Source: Bacteroidales bacterium
GTDB taxonomy: Bacteria; Bacteroidota; Bacteroidia; Bacteroidales; Paludibacteraceae
DNA: 64,000 nucleotides
Assembly: GCA_015061115.1 (NCBI GenBank)
Contig: SUXE01000005.1
Coordinates: 1 to 64,000, forward strand
Direction of reading: 5' to 3'
The translations under genes and the position numbers were made by a program. Shown piece by piece: positions 8,635-17,278 of the stretch. The first letter of the stretch is position 1, and each line of letters begins with the position of its first letter. A model generated the notes under the pieces. That model was not told the origin of the DNA, did no database searches, and saw only the letters and a list, made by a program, of their open reading frames with translations.

Positions 8635-9193
8635 CTACATCTCCATATCAACTCTGAATGATTTTATCTTTTGTCCGTACTCCATATATCTTCACAATGT
8701 ATATATGGAGACGGATGAAACGATGTATCATGCCACTCCACAGACTCAAGGTAGGGTGGCTCATGAGTCTGTGGACAAAAAGACAGCCAGCAATAGAGCT
8801 AATGATATTTTGTCTCTTCCTGTTTATTCTGAGGAATATGGATTGATGGGTAAAATTGATGTCTATAAGCAAAAAGAGAAAAAACTTATAGAACGCAAAT
8901 ATCAACTGAAACAGATTTTTCAAGGACAGATATATCAACTTTGGGCTCAGATGTTGTGTATGAAGGAAATGGGATATCATATTGAATCTCTGGCATTTTA
9001 TGAAACTTCGACAAATAAGATGATTCCTGTGGCAATGCCAACAGATGAAGATATTCTAAAGTTTAAGAATTTTATCAATCAGTTCAAAACTTTTGATCCT
9101 GCGTCAACTCCATTTATCCTTAATCCTAACAAGTGCCGACACTGCATTTACTGCAATCTTTGCGACAAAGCTACAGAAGATAATGTTTACTAA
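8627..9193 (+). CDS. cas4: Cas4, RecB-like nuclease with Fe-S cluster
   Basis: Adaptation protein that trims prespacers and helps select PAM-adjacent DNA with the Cas1-Cas2 integrase. The 188-residue product shows the Cas4 layout. Cys16 is in FCPYSIY, and RecB-type nuclease motifs follow: His46, Asp78 in GLMGKID, Glu89 and Lys91 in LIERKYQ, and the QIYQLWA helix near 101-107. The C-terminal cysteine group KCRHCIYCNLC (Cys170, 173, 176, 179) would bind a 4Fe-4S cluster with Cys16. The ATG at 8627 lies inside the end of cas12a, and the gene end overlaps cas1 by 11 nt, so translation is probably coupled. Confidence 0.95.
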   Translation: MNDYISISTLNDFIFCPYSIYLHNVYMETDETMYHATPQTQGRVAHESVDKKTASNRANDILSLPVYSEEYGLMGKIDVYKQKEKKLIERKYQLKQIFQGQIYQLWAQMLCMKEMGYHIESLAFYETSTNKMIPVAMPTDEDILKFKNFINQFKTFDPASTPFILNPNKCRHCIYCNLCDKATEDNVY

Positions 9194-10163
9194 TAAAGAT
9201 ATAGAATATAGGAGTATATTCGTAATCAATTGTATACACGAACGCAGTCTTCGTGTAAGCAATGGGGAATTATTGCTTGAAGAGCAAATAGAAGATAGTG
9301 ATAAGACGAAGACGTTAACAAAACTTCCATTTCAAAAGATTCTTGCTCTTTTTGTCGTCGGACATATTCGTATAACAACTCCTCTTATAGAAAAATGTCA
9401 GAAATTTGGAGTCGCTTTAGTCGTCATGAAACCTTCTTTGCGTCCTGTTTTCTTTTGGGCAAATTCTGCTGAAGCTAATTTTTTGCTTCATCAGCAACAG
9501 TATAGTTTAGAAAAAGACGACATATCAATAGCCAAAGTATTGGTTGAAAATAAAATTGTAAACCAAAAGAAGGCCTTGTTGGATACAAGACGAAAAGATG
9601 AATTGACAAACTCATCTTTATCCAAATTGGATGAATGTCTTAATGCACTTCCTGATATTGTGGATTATAATGTATTGATGGGTATCGAAGGAACTGCGGC
9701 CAAGAGTTTTTTCCAGTCGTTTTATCAAGACTATGATTGGCATCAACGCAGACCTCGAACCAAATGTGATGCTCTTAATGCATCTTTGGATATTGGATAC
9801 ACTATGTTGTTCAATTATATCGAATGCTTTTTGCGTATGTTTGGCTTTGATCTTTATGTAGGGGTATATCATCGAATGTGGTTTAAGCGTAAATCTCTTG
9901 TATGTGATATAATGGAACCATTTCGACCAATAATAGACAAAACAATAAGGACAGCATGGAATAGAAAACAATTTTCAGAGAAAGATTTTATTGTGTCTAA
10001 GGGAGAATATAGACTTAAATTCGAGAAGAATGCAGATTATTGTAAAGCGTTTTTTGATGCATTGATTCCGTATAAGGCAGAAGTCTTCAAATATGTGCAG
10101 AATTATTATCGATGTTTTATGGGAAGGAAATCTATAACACAATATCCAGTTTTTAAAATATAA
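9183..10163 (+). CDS. cas1: Cas1, CRISPR integrase
   Basis: Catalytic subunit of the Cas1-Cas2 spacer integrase. The 326-residue protein begins at ATG 9183 (MFTNKDIEYRSIFV), overlapping the cas4 end by 11 nt. An upstream in-frame ATG at 9093 lies deep in cas4 and would add about 30 residues without family resemblance. Metal-binding residues are Glu169 (GIEGTAAKSFF), His230 (GVYHRMW) and Asp242 (SLVCDIMEPFRP). An N-terminal beta-rich region and an all-helical C-terminal region are evident. Four bases separate it from cas2. This is the short Cas1 form typical of type V-A, with no fused reverse transcriptase or Cas4. Confidence 0.96.
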   Translation: MFTNKDIEYRSIFVINCIHERSLRVSNGELLLEEQIEDSDKTKTLTKLPFQKILALFVVGHIRITTPLIEKCQKFGVALVVMKPSLRPVFFWANSAEANFLLHQQQYSLEKDDISIAKVLVENKIVNQKKALLDTRRKDELTNSSLSKLDECLNALPDIVDYNVLMGIEGTAAKSFFQSFYQDYDWHQRRPRTKCDALNASLDIGYTMLFNYIECFLRMFGFDLYVGVYHRMWFKRKSLVCDIMEPFRPIIDKTIRTAWNRKQFSEKDFIVSKGEYRLKFEKNADYCKAFFDALIPYKAEVFKYVQNYYRCFMGRKSITQYPVFKI

Positions 10164-10167
10164 AAAT

Positions 10168-10440
10168 ATGCTGATAATAAGTTATGACATAAAAGATGAT
10201 AAACTAAGGACAAAGTTTTCCAAAATGTTAACAAAGAACGGAGCGATACGTCTTCAATATTCAGTTTATGAGGTTAATAATTCTAATAGAATAATGGATA
10301 ATTTAAGAGTCCTTATAGAAAATCAATTTGGGGATAAATTTGATGGAGGGGACAGTGTTATCATTTTTGATGTAAATGGAGTGAAACTACAAAAATATGG
10401 AAATGCAATACATAGAGATAAGGACATTGTGTATTTTTGA
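10168..10440 (+). CDS. cas2: Cas2, adaptation endonuclease-fold protein
   Basis: Structural partner of Cas1: Cas2 dimers bridge two Cas1 dimers in the integration complex. The 90-residue protein has the ferredoxin-like Cas2 fold signature, opening with LIISYDIKDD (conserved Asp7), the arginine-containing strand AIRLQYSVYEV and a DSVIIFDV strand near 72-79. It follows cas1 by 4 nt and is the last protein gene before the leader and array. Length and sequence match the small Cas2 of Cas12a loci. Confidence 0.93.
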   Translation: MLIISYDIKDDKLRTKFSKMLTKNGAIRLQYSVYEVNNSNRIMDNLRVLIENQFGDKFDGGDSVIIFDVNGVKLQKYGNAIHRDKDIVYF

Positions 10441-10616
10441 ATTTGCAAACCTTAGTCTTTACAAGAAAATGCTATTGATATGTACTCTCTTGATTTGTAA
10501 TGAGTTATTTCTTGAAAATGTTGTTCTGTTTTAATGACCCCTATATTTTTAATAAAAAATTATGCTATATATACCCTTAATAATTAATATTTTATTTCTA
10601 TTTTTGCAGATGTGGG
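10441..10616 (+). promoter_or_regulatory. CRISPR leader with array promoter
   Basis: AT-rich, non-coding 176-bp stretch between the cas2 stop and the first repeat. A perfect Bacteroidetes -7 element, TATTTTTG, occupies 10599-10606. Transcription would begin near 10613, only a few bases before repeat 1 at 10617. The repeats are oriented so that transcripts read left to right, and degenerate repeats sit at the opposite end. Both facts place the leader here and make this the insertion end for new spacers. Confidence 0.75.
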
Positions 10617-13029
10617 GTCTAAAGGACTCAAATAATTTCTACTATTGTAGATTGCAATTCTCCACCCCAGATCTGTATATGGTCTAAAGGACTCAAATAA
10701 TTTCTACTATTGTAGATAGGAATTTGATGATTTATTAGGCACTTTAGTCTAAAGGACTCAAATAATTTCTACTATTGTAGATAAGTTCTTTAGCATTCCT
10801 ATCCCATGTGGTCTAAAGGACTCAAATAATTTCTACTATTGTAGATTTCGGATACTCAGATTGTATCAATCACTAGTCTAAAGGACTCAAATAATTTCTA
10901 CTATTGTAGATTTTAAGTATTTAATATCGAAAAACGGTGGTCTAAAGGACTCAAATAATTTCTACTATTGTAGATTTTCAAAGGTGATGAGAGTATCTTT
11001 TATAGTCTAAAGGACTCAAATAATTTCTACTATTGTAGATTGTATACCAGCACTCAGACAAATCATAAGTAGTCTAAAGGACTCAAATAATTTCTACTAT
11101 TGTAGATATAAAGCTACTTATGAGGCTGATGTTAGAGTCTAAAGGACTCAAATAATTTCTACTATTGTAGATACAAATTCGCTCGCAAGTCTTATGATTG
11201 TCTAAAGGACTCAAATAATTTCTACTATTGTAGATAATTAACGCGTGTACGCATGCTCTTAACGTCTAAAGGACTCAAATAATTTCTACTATTGTAGATT
11301 AGATTGCTCTATAATTAATACCTGCTTGTCTAAAGGACTCAAATAATTTCTACTATTGTAGATTCAACTTATGCGTGAACTGGGTACAAGTGTCTAAAGG
11401 ACTCAAATAATTTCTACTATTGTAGATTCGAACTGGAAAGCAAGAGGAACTATAGAGTCTAAAGGACTCAAATAATTTCTACTATTGTAGATATTAATCT
11501 TGTAACGTGCAGGTTTGAAGTCTAAAGGACTCAAATAATTTCTACTATTGTAGATACCGCAAGCCAGCCACACACCGCAAAGTCTAAAGGACTCAAATAA
11601 TTTCTACTATTGTAGATTCAACGATTACAACCTTAACTACGTGCGTCTAAAGGACTCAAATAATTTCTACTATTGTAGATTCGGAGCTGTAGAGGATGAG
11701 GACAATATGTCTAAAGGACTCAAATAATTTCTACTATTGTAGATGACCGCCCCAACCTTTACAAAAACAAAGTCTAAAGGACTCAAATAATTTCTACTAT
11801 TGTAGATCTCATCTTGTACCTCCTTTCCCTCTGTGTCTAAAGGACTCAAATAATTTCTACTATTGTAGATAAGAGGAGGAAAACGTATGAGAGAATTAAG
11901 TCTAAAGGACTCAAATAATTTCTACTATTGTAGATTTTAATGTACTCCAATATTGCTAAACCTCGTCTAAAGGACTCAAATAATTTCTACTATTGTAGAT
12001 ATAGGTTCGTTTAATCCCTCAATAGAAAAAGTCTAAAGGACTCAAATAATTTCTACTATTGTAGATAAAACAAGTCAGAAAGTCGTTAAGTTGACGTCTA
12101 AAGGACTCAAATAATTTCTACTATTGTAGATTACTTACAAGCTTGCCATTGTTATATAGCCGTCTAAAGGACTCAAATAATTTCTACTATTGTAGATTCT
12201 ACTATCTTTGACGACTATAGAACTGAGTCTAAAGGACTCAAATAATTTCTACTATTGTAGATGGTGAGTGCCATCATCCGCACTGGCTGTGGTCTAAAGG
12301 ACTCAAATAATTTCTACTATTGTAGATATAATCAAAATGTTGCTATGTACGATAACTTTGTCTAAAGGACTCAAATAATTTCTACTATTGTAGATAATTT
12401 CGTTTCCTCTCATATTGGTGCTGTCTAAAGGACTCAAATAATTTCTACTATTGTAGATTGAAGTTCGGGCAGTGTCTTGTTTAACGTCGTCTAAAGGACT
12501 CAAATAATTTCTACTATTGTAGATATTAATACCGCCTTTAAGTGCCTTATCTGTCTAAAGGACTCAAATAATTTCTACTATTGTAGATTGAAGTTCGGGC
12601 AGTGTCTTGTTTAACGTCGTCTAAAGGACTCAAATAATTTCTACTATTGTAGATATTAATACCGCCTTTAAGTGCCTTATCTGTCTAAAGGACTCAAATA
12701 ATTTCTACTATTGTAGATTATGTTGCGTCGGGATAAACCTTCTTGAAGTCTAAAGGACTCAAATAATTTCTACTATTGTAGATTAACAATCTCAAATCTA
12801 AAACATCTCTGTCTAAAGGACTCAAATAATTTCTACTATTGTAGATTAAGCGTAGAACCATCCAACTTGAGACGTCTAAAGGACTCAAATAATTTCTACT
12901 ATTGTAGATAGGATAAATTTTTACCTCACTTTGCATAGTCTAGAAGACTCAAATAATTTCTACTATTGTAGATCGATGCCCAATAAGGTATGACGGGGGA
13001 TGGTCTAGAAGACTCAAATAATTTCTACT
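10617..13029 (+). CRISPR. Type V-A CRISPR array, 38 repeats and 37 spacers
   Basis: The 36-nt repeat begins GTCTAAAGGACTCAAATAAT and ends TTCTACTATTGTAGAT. Its 3' end forms the Cas12a hairpin, stem TCTAC/GTAGA with loop TATT, identical in plan to known Cas12a direct repeats. I count 36 perfect repeats, one with two substitutions (12938-12973, TCTAGAAGAC) and a final truncated copy (13003-13029) carrying the same substitutions. The 37 spacers are 26-32 nt, mostly 27-30, and 35 are unique because two adjacent spacers are duplicated. Repeat polarity and terminal decay give transcription on the + strand from the leader at 10441-10616. Many spacers keep open reading frames, as expected for coding protospacers. 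Confidence 0.99.
12459..12718 (+). repeat. Exact 130-bp tandem duplication inside the CRISPR array
   Basis: Positions 12459-12588 and 12589-12718 are identical. Each contains a 30-nt spacer (starting TGAAGTTCGGGC), a repeat, a 28-nt spacer (starting ATTAATACCGCC) and a repeat. The pattern indicates unequal recombination between repeats rather than independent acquisition, since the order of both spacers is preserved. Confidence 0.95.
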
Positions 13030-13087
13030 GTAAAAGTGGCGAAATTTCTTTCGTCTCCCCATATCCTCAAGAAACCAAAATTATCAG

Positions 13088-13095
13088 TATCTTTG
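13088..13095 (+). promoter_or_regulatory. Promoter -7 element for the 13179 gene
   Basis: TATCTTTG, 83 bp before the ATG at 13179. It lies beyond the last repeat and is therefore independent of the array promoter. Confidence 0.5.
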
Positions 13096-13178
13096 CCTCC
13101 GATTTTAGAAGCTTTTGTCGAGGTATATAATTTTGGTAAAAGCGACAGACTATTGTCAACATTAATTTTTCACATCTC

Positions 13179-13685
13179 ATGAAGCATCTTGTCAGATATA
13201 TTATCATAGCAATATTGATGGTCGCTGGTTTCAATTTTGGAATGGCGCAGACGGTGAGGTATCTACACAAACCATTGTCGGCGGAAGGGTGTCATGTGGA
13301 ATATAATGTTTCGAAGCAAGACAGTTTGTATTATATCATCGCTACTGTGACGTCGGATCGCTTGGTCTTTCTCGACAATCCTACAATGAAGATCCGAACT
13401 TTCAAAGATGATGTGATTACGTTGGAAGGCGACGCGATTGGAAACAGGAATGGTGCGTCGTTCGGTTATTCGGTAGGTAATGTGGGCATCTCTCAATCGG
13501 AGATAAAGTCTACTGCCCAGTTCTATATCACGCCAGATCTGTTTTTGTTGCTGAAGGATGGTGTGGCTAAAGTGAGATTGTCTATGAGGCCGATGAATCA
13601 TGAACGTACATTTAAGAAAGATAAGATAGGCGTCGCACTTTATCAATTGTATTTGGATGCCAAAGATCAGGATGATAATTTCTAA
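13179..13685 (+). CDS. Secreted protein of unknown function
   Basis: I do not recognise this family. The 168-residue product begins with a clear signal peptide (MKHLVRYIIIAILMVAGFNF, with cleavage after GMAQ near residue 24). The mature part, about 145 residues, has alternating hydrophobic and polar stretches suggesting beta strands and a single cysteine (Cys38). It is likely periplasmic or surface-exposed. It is the first gene after the trailer end of the CRISPR array, in the same direction, but its own promoter-like element and its signal peptide argue against any Cas role. Its codon usage is closer to the chromosomal genes than to the cas genes. Confidence 0.7.
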   Translation: MKHLVRYIIIAILMVAGFNFGMAQTVRYLHKPLSAEGCHVEYNVSKQDSLYYIIATVTSDRLVFLDNPTMKIRTFKDDVITLEGDAIGNRNGASFGYSVGNVGISQSEIKSTAQFYITPDLFLLLKDGVAKVRLSMRPMNHERTFKKDKIGVALYQLYLDAKDQDDNF

Positions 13686-13931
13686 TTTGGGTTGTAGAAA
13701 GACCCCTAACCAGATTATAAGTAAATCTACGTAACTTGTTTAAGATTATCTGTTTGCCTACAGCATTACAATTCCGTTGCACCTGAAAAAGTAATGGAGA
13801 AAGTCTTGGTGAATGAGAAAATTTCAATTAATTTTGTCGGGAAATCTTCTGTTGAGGTTTTTGCCTTTCTATTCTGGTAAGTGGGAGAAAAAAGGCAGAG
13901 AATGAACATCTGGAAATAAATAACAAAATAT

Positions 13932-16900
13932 ATGAATAAAAGAGTTATTAAAAGGTTTTTCTTACCTGTTTTATTTTCTTTGGGACTTTCATTGAACGCA
14001 AATGCGGTGAAAGTACACATCAATTCAGGAAATCCAGCTTATCCATTCCCTCAGTTTCTGGAATATGCCTGTGGAGGAAACTTGGGTACCAAACTTGCCG
14101 ATGGTCTGACTCATGCTGAGATGGAGCAGCAGATACGTGACGCCTACCAGCTGCATGCCAATGCTTTTGAGTATACTGGAGACGAGTGGGCGGGAATCAA
14201 ATATATCAAGGGAAACGATGGTTGTCCTTATGATTGCACAGAGGGCGACGGTTATGCTTTGCTTGCGGCTGCTTATATGGCTGATAAACCGACATTTGAC
14301 GGTTTGTGGATGAGAACACATGATTTGCGTCGTTACCGCACAAAGAAGTATAGCGATTGTAAACCTATTGAAGAAAATTATGGGTATGGACCATTTTCTC
14401 TAGGAGATCAAGGAGGCGAAGGTAATTCTGCTGCCGACGGTGATGAGGATGTGGCATTGGCACTTTATGTCGCATACAAGCAGTGGGGTGAGTTTATGCT
14501 AGATGAGAATGGAGAGAAAGTGTTGGATGCGTGCGGAAATCCGATCAGCTACAAGCAGGAGTTGATTGAGGTGGTCCGTGGACTTGTGGCGTTGAGCACA
14601 AAATTTGCAAATGATGGATCTGAAATTCGTGTGAATTCAGGAATGATCGGTTTGGATGGTTATGCCAGGGGCGGAGATACATGGGCGGAAGTTACTTCAT
14701 GGGCTGTTAATAATCCAATAGTTTTTGCTGATTCGACAAGTATTTTTTCTTTCGATTCTGATAGGTCCAAAATGTCAATGAAAAATGTGAAGGGAATTAG
14801 TCTTTTCCCTGAAAATCCTGGCCCCAACGTACATTTTATCGACTATAATGCGCCAGCCTATTATAGAGAGTTTCATGATCTGTTGCTTTCATTGTCTAAG
14901 GAGTTGGGTGTGACAAACGAGTGGGAGGCAGAGCAGTTCCGTCGTGCTGAAGCATCATCGGATTGGTTGATAGGCCAGCTGATAGCAAAAAATCCGTATT
15001 CAGTGCCGACAGCAGGTAATTGCACAGTGAATGAAGACGGTTCTGTGACTACATTTGAGAAGGCTGGAGCCTTGACTGATATACGTACTGCTTGGCGTAC
15101 AATTAGTCATTATGTTTGGCATGGCAATCCTAAGTATTCATGGAATCCTGTTACTCATCAGGTAGAGGATGGAGAAAACAGTTTTGAATATGGTGCTGCG
15201 GTTAGATTTTCGAATTATTTGAATGATCCGATGAATTGGAATGACAATTTTGAAAATTCATGTTATGAATATGGCACGTTTTCGGTTCCAATCAGCGGCC
15301 CTAAAACAATGCCTTGGCAGATAGATCCGATGACGGGAACTTACGAAGGAAGCAGCTTTGCCGGACTCGGAGTTCAAAAGGCAATGTCGTCATTCGCAGC
15401 GATTGGTGCTCAGGATTATAATTTGATGGGAGAGATATATAATATTGCCTATTCTCTTTTCGATGTCAAGGGAAAAACAGTTGATGGTGAACGAGTACCC
15501 CAATATTTTCATGGATGGTTCCGTCAGATGGGTATGATGGCATTGACTGGAAACTATGCAGCACCGTCGCAAATGGAGGCATCTTCCAACTTGAAAATCT
15601 ATCGTTCTGTTAAGGACAGTGTCAGCAGCTGCCGTGTGGGAGACACAATCACTTATATGTTGTCGTATCGTAACTATGGATCAAAAGATGCTGAAAATGT
15701 GGTGATCACAGAGAATCTGCCAGAGGATTTCCAGTTTGTGGAAGCGAGCGACGGAGGTGTGTATAACTCAAACACAATCACTTGGACTTTGGGCAAAGTG
15801 CCTGGATTCAGAAGTGACAGCATCGTAGGTGCAGCTCTTGATCTGACTGCTCCAAATCTGTCGAAGACAATGGGTATGGTCAGCTATAGATGTGTGGTTA
15901 GATCGAATGCAAGCGGCAAGTATTCGCCAGTGGCAACTATCAAGTCGAAAGAGGGCAAAGAGAGCCAGACAGACAATTATCCGAACTATATCACTGCCAC
16001 AATGCAGCGTAACTCAATCGATATCATCCCTAACGCTTTGAGTGTTTCAAAGATCGCTGATAAAGATATGCTTGTAAAGAATGACACGATACAGTTCACA
16101 GTGTCATACAGCAATACAGACAGTCTGCCATTCTTGACAGGTGGTAGACCAGGAGTTAACTTTACAGTGGCAGGTAGGGAATATGATTCGAATGCATATA
16201 GATTAATGTTAAGGGTAAATCAAGATGCTATTGAGCCTTTTATTAATACAGGAAACTACCGAATTACGTGCTTCTTTGGCGCGGAAGCTACTCATTTGCA
16301 ATGTGGTATAGAAATGGAAGAAGGCCTTTCTGACAAGTCTTTGGATGACGAGTGTTTTAGCTCGGAAAAACTATCAGACGATGTGGTTGCATTTAGAACA
16401 CATTTCACTGATAATTTGGCATCTAATTCTATCTATAGTTCATGGTTCCCTGGTGATAATGGAGATAGAAATGAACTTACGAGTGGATCACCAATAAGAT
16501 TGATAATGTCAATTCACGATCAATTTTACAAAAAACTTGATATTGATAAAATGTGGAGTAAGTTAGAGTCTGCAAAAAACGATGATTTGTTTTATCCGGT
16601 AACTCCGTCATATCAGATTCCAGATTCGATAGTTGATGTCGACAAGGTTATCAAAAGTGCGTGTGATGTCAGCGAGAAGGTGACAGAGACAGTGTTGGTG
16701 GAGGAGTATGACGGACACACATGGCGTAAGATACTTGGTGAGGCTCCATATAATGGAATTGTGGCAGAGGATGTGGTGGTGACGGATTTGGTTCCAAGAG
16801 GCTTTGAGTTCCTTGGTTTCACAGGTGATACAACTGGAGTGAAGTTTGAGCCTACTCCAGATGATGAGTTTGTATTGGGAATTATAACTTATAGAGCAGA

Positions 16901-17219
16901 CAAGCTGGGAATTGGAGAGAATGGACGCTTCAGTTACAAGTGTCGCCATGTAGGAGTGAGTGGACATGAAGGAAAGGTTTATTTGATGCCAGTTTATATA
17001 GAGAGCAAAGATGAAAAGGTAAAATCTGGTTTGGGCATTAGAGTAGAGCCATTGACATCTGTAAAACAGATTGTTGAAGAAGACGCAGATGCCCCAGTCG
17101 ATGTCTACAATGTGAACGGACAGTTGTTGAAGAGACAGGTAAGCCCGGACAAAGCACTTGAAGGTTTGAGCAAGGGTGTTTATATGGTGGGCAATAAAAA
17201 GGCTGTGGTTACAAAGTAA
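13932..17219 (+). CDS. Secreted GH8 family glycoside hydrolase with DUF11 modules and T9SS tail
   Basis: A 1095-residue extracellular enzyme, probably hydrolysing a beta-1,4-linked polysaccharide (GH8 members act on cellulose, chitosan or xylan). Residues 1-25 form a signal peptide. The GH8 domain spans about 30-545. It shows CTEGDGYALLAAAY with Glu104 at the general-acid position, and SAADGDEDVALAL (166-178), equivalent to the SATDGD motif. DUF11-like cell-wall repeats follow near 553-660 (GDTITYMLSYRNYGSKDAEN) and 702-770, with a partial one near 945-1035. The C-terminus from about 1056 (VDVYNVNGQLLKR, GVYMVGNKKAVV) is a type IX secretion sorting domain. Substrate is unknown. Family assignment is by motif, without a search. 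Confidence 0.82.
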   Translation: MNKRVIKRFFLPVLFSLGLSLNANAVKVHINSGNPAYPFPQFLEYACGGNLGTKLADGLTHAEMEQQIRDAYQLHANAFEYTGDEWAGIKYIKGNDGCPYDCTEGDGYALLAAAYMADKPTFDGLWMRTHDLRRYRTKKYSDCKPIEENYGYGPFSLGDQGGEGNSAADGDEDVALALYVAYKQWGEFMLDENGEKVLDACGNPISYKQELIEVVRGLVALSTKFANDGSEIRVNSGMIGLDGYARGGDTWAEVTSWAVNNPIVFADSTSIFSFDSDRSKMSMKNVKGISLFPENPGPNVHFIDYNAPAYYREFHDLLLSLSKELGVTNEWEAEQFRRAEASSDWLIGQLIAKNPYSVPTAGNCTVNEDGSVTTFEKAGALTDIRTAWRTISHYVWHGNPKYSWNPVTHQVEDGENSFEYGAAVRFSNYLNDPMNWNDNFENSCYEYGTFSVPISGPKTMPWQIDPMTGTYEGSSFAGLGVQKAMSSFAAIGAQDYNLMGEIYNIAYSLFDVKGKTVDGERVPQYFHGWFRQMGMMALTGNYAAPSQMEASSNLKIYRSVKDSVSSCRVGDTITYMLSYRNYGSKDAENVVITENLPEDFQFVEASDGGVYNSNTITWTLGKVPGFRSDSIVGAALDLTAPNLSKTMGMVSYRCVVRSNASGKYSPVATIKSKEGKESQTDNYPNYITATMQRNSIDIIPNALSVSKIADKDMLVKNDTIQFTVSYSNTDSLPFLTGGRPGVNFTVAGREYDSNAYRLMLRVNQDAIEPFINTGNYRITCFFGAEATHLQCGIEMEEGLSDKSLDDECFSSEKLSDDVVAFRTHFTDNLASNSIYSSWFPGDNGDRNELTSGSPIRLIMSIHDQFYKKLDIDKMWSKLESAKNDDLFYPVTPSYQIPDSIVDVDKVIKSACDVSEKVTETVLVEEYDGHTWRKILGEAPYNGIVAEDVVVTDLVPRGFEFLGFTGDTTGVKFEPTPDDEFVLGIITYRADKLGIGENGRFSYKCRHVGVSGHEGKVYLMPVYIESKDEKVKSGLGIRVEPLTSVKQIVEEDADAPVDVYNVNGQLLKRQVSPDKALEGLSKGVYMVGNKKAVVTK

Positions 17220-17242
17220 TCTACAGATAATTAAACGGTAAG

Positions 17243-17278
17243 AAGCCAGCAGGATTGAAAAAATCAGGCTGGCTTTTC
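17243..17278 (+). terminator. Terminator after the GH8 gene
   Basis: Stem AAGCCAG / CTGGCTT around a loop of about 20 nt, followed by TTTT. It lies 23 nt after the GH8 stop codon. Confidence 0.6.

Noticed and set aside
12303-12936. Minus-strand open frames encoding repeated YNSRNYLSPLD peptides
   Set aside because: They are the reverse reading of the CRISPR repeats; the periodicity comes from the array and not from a protein.
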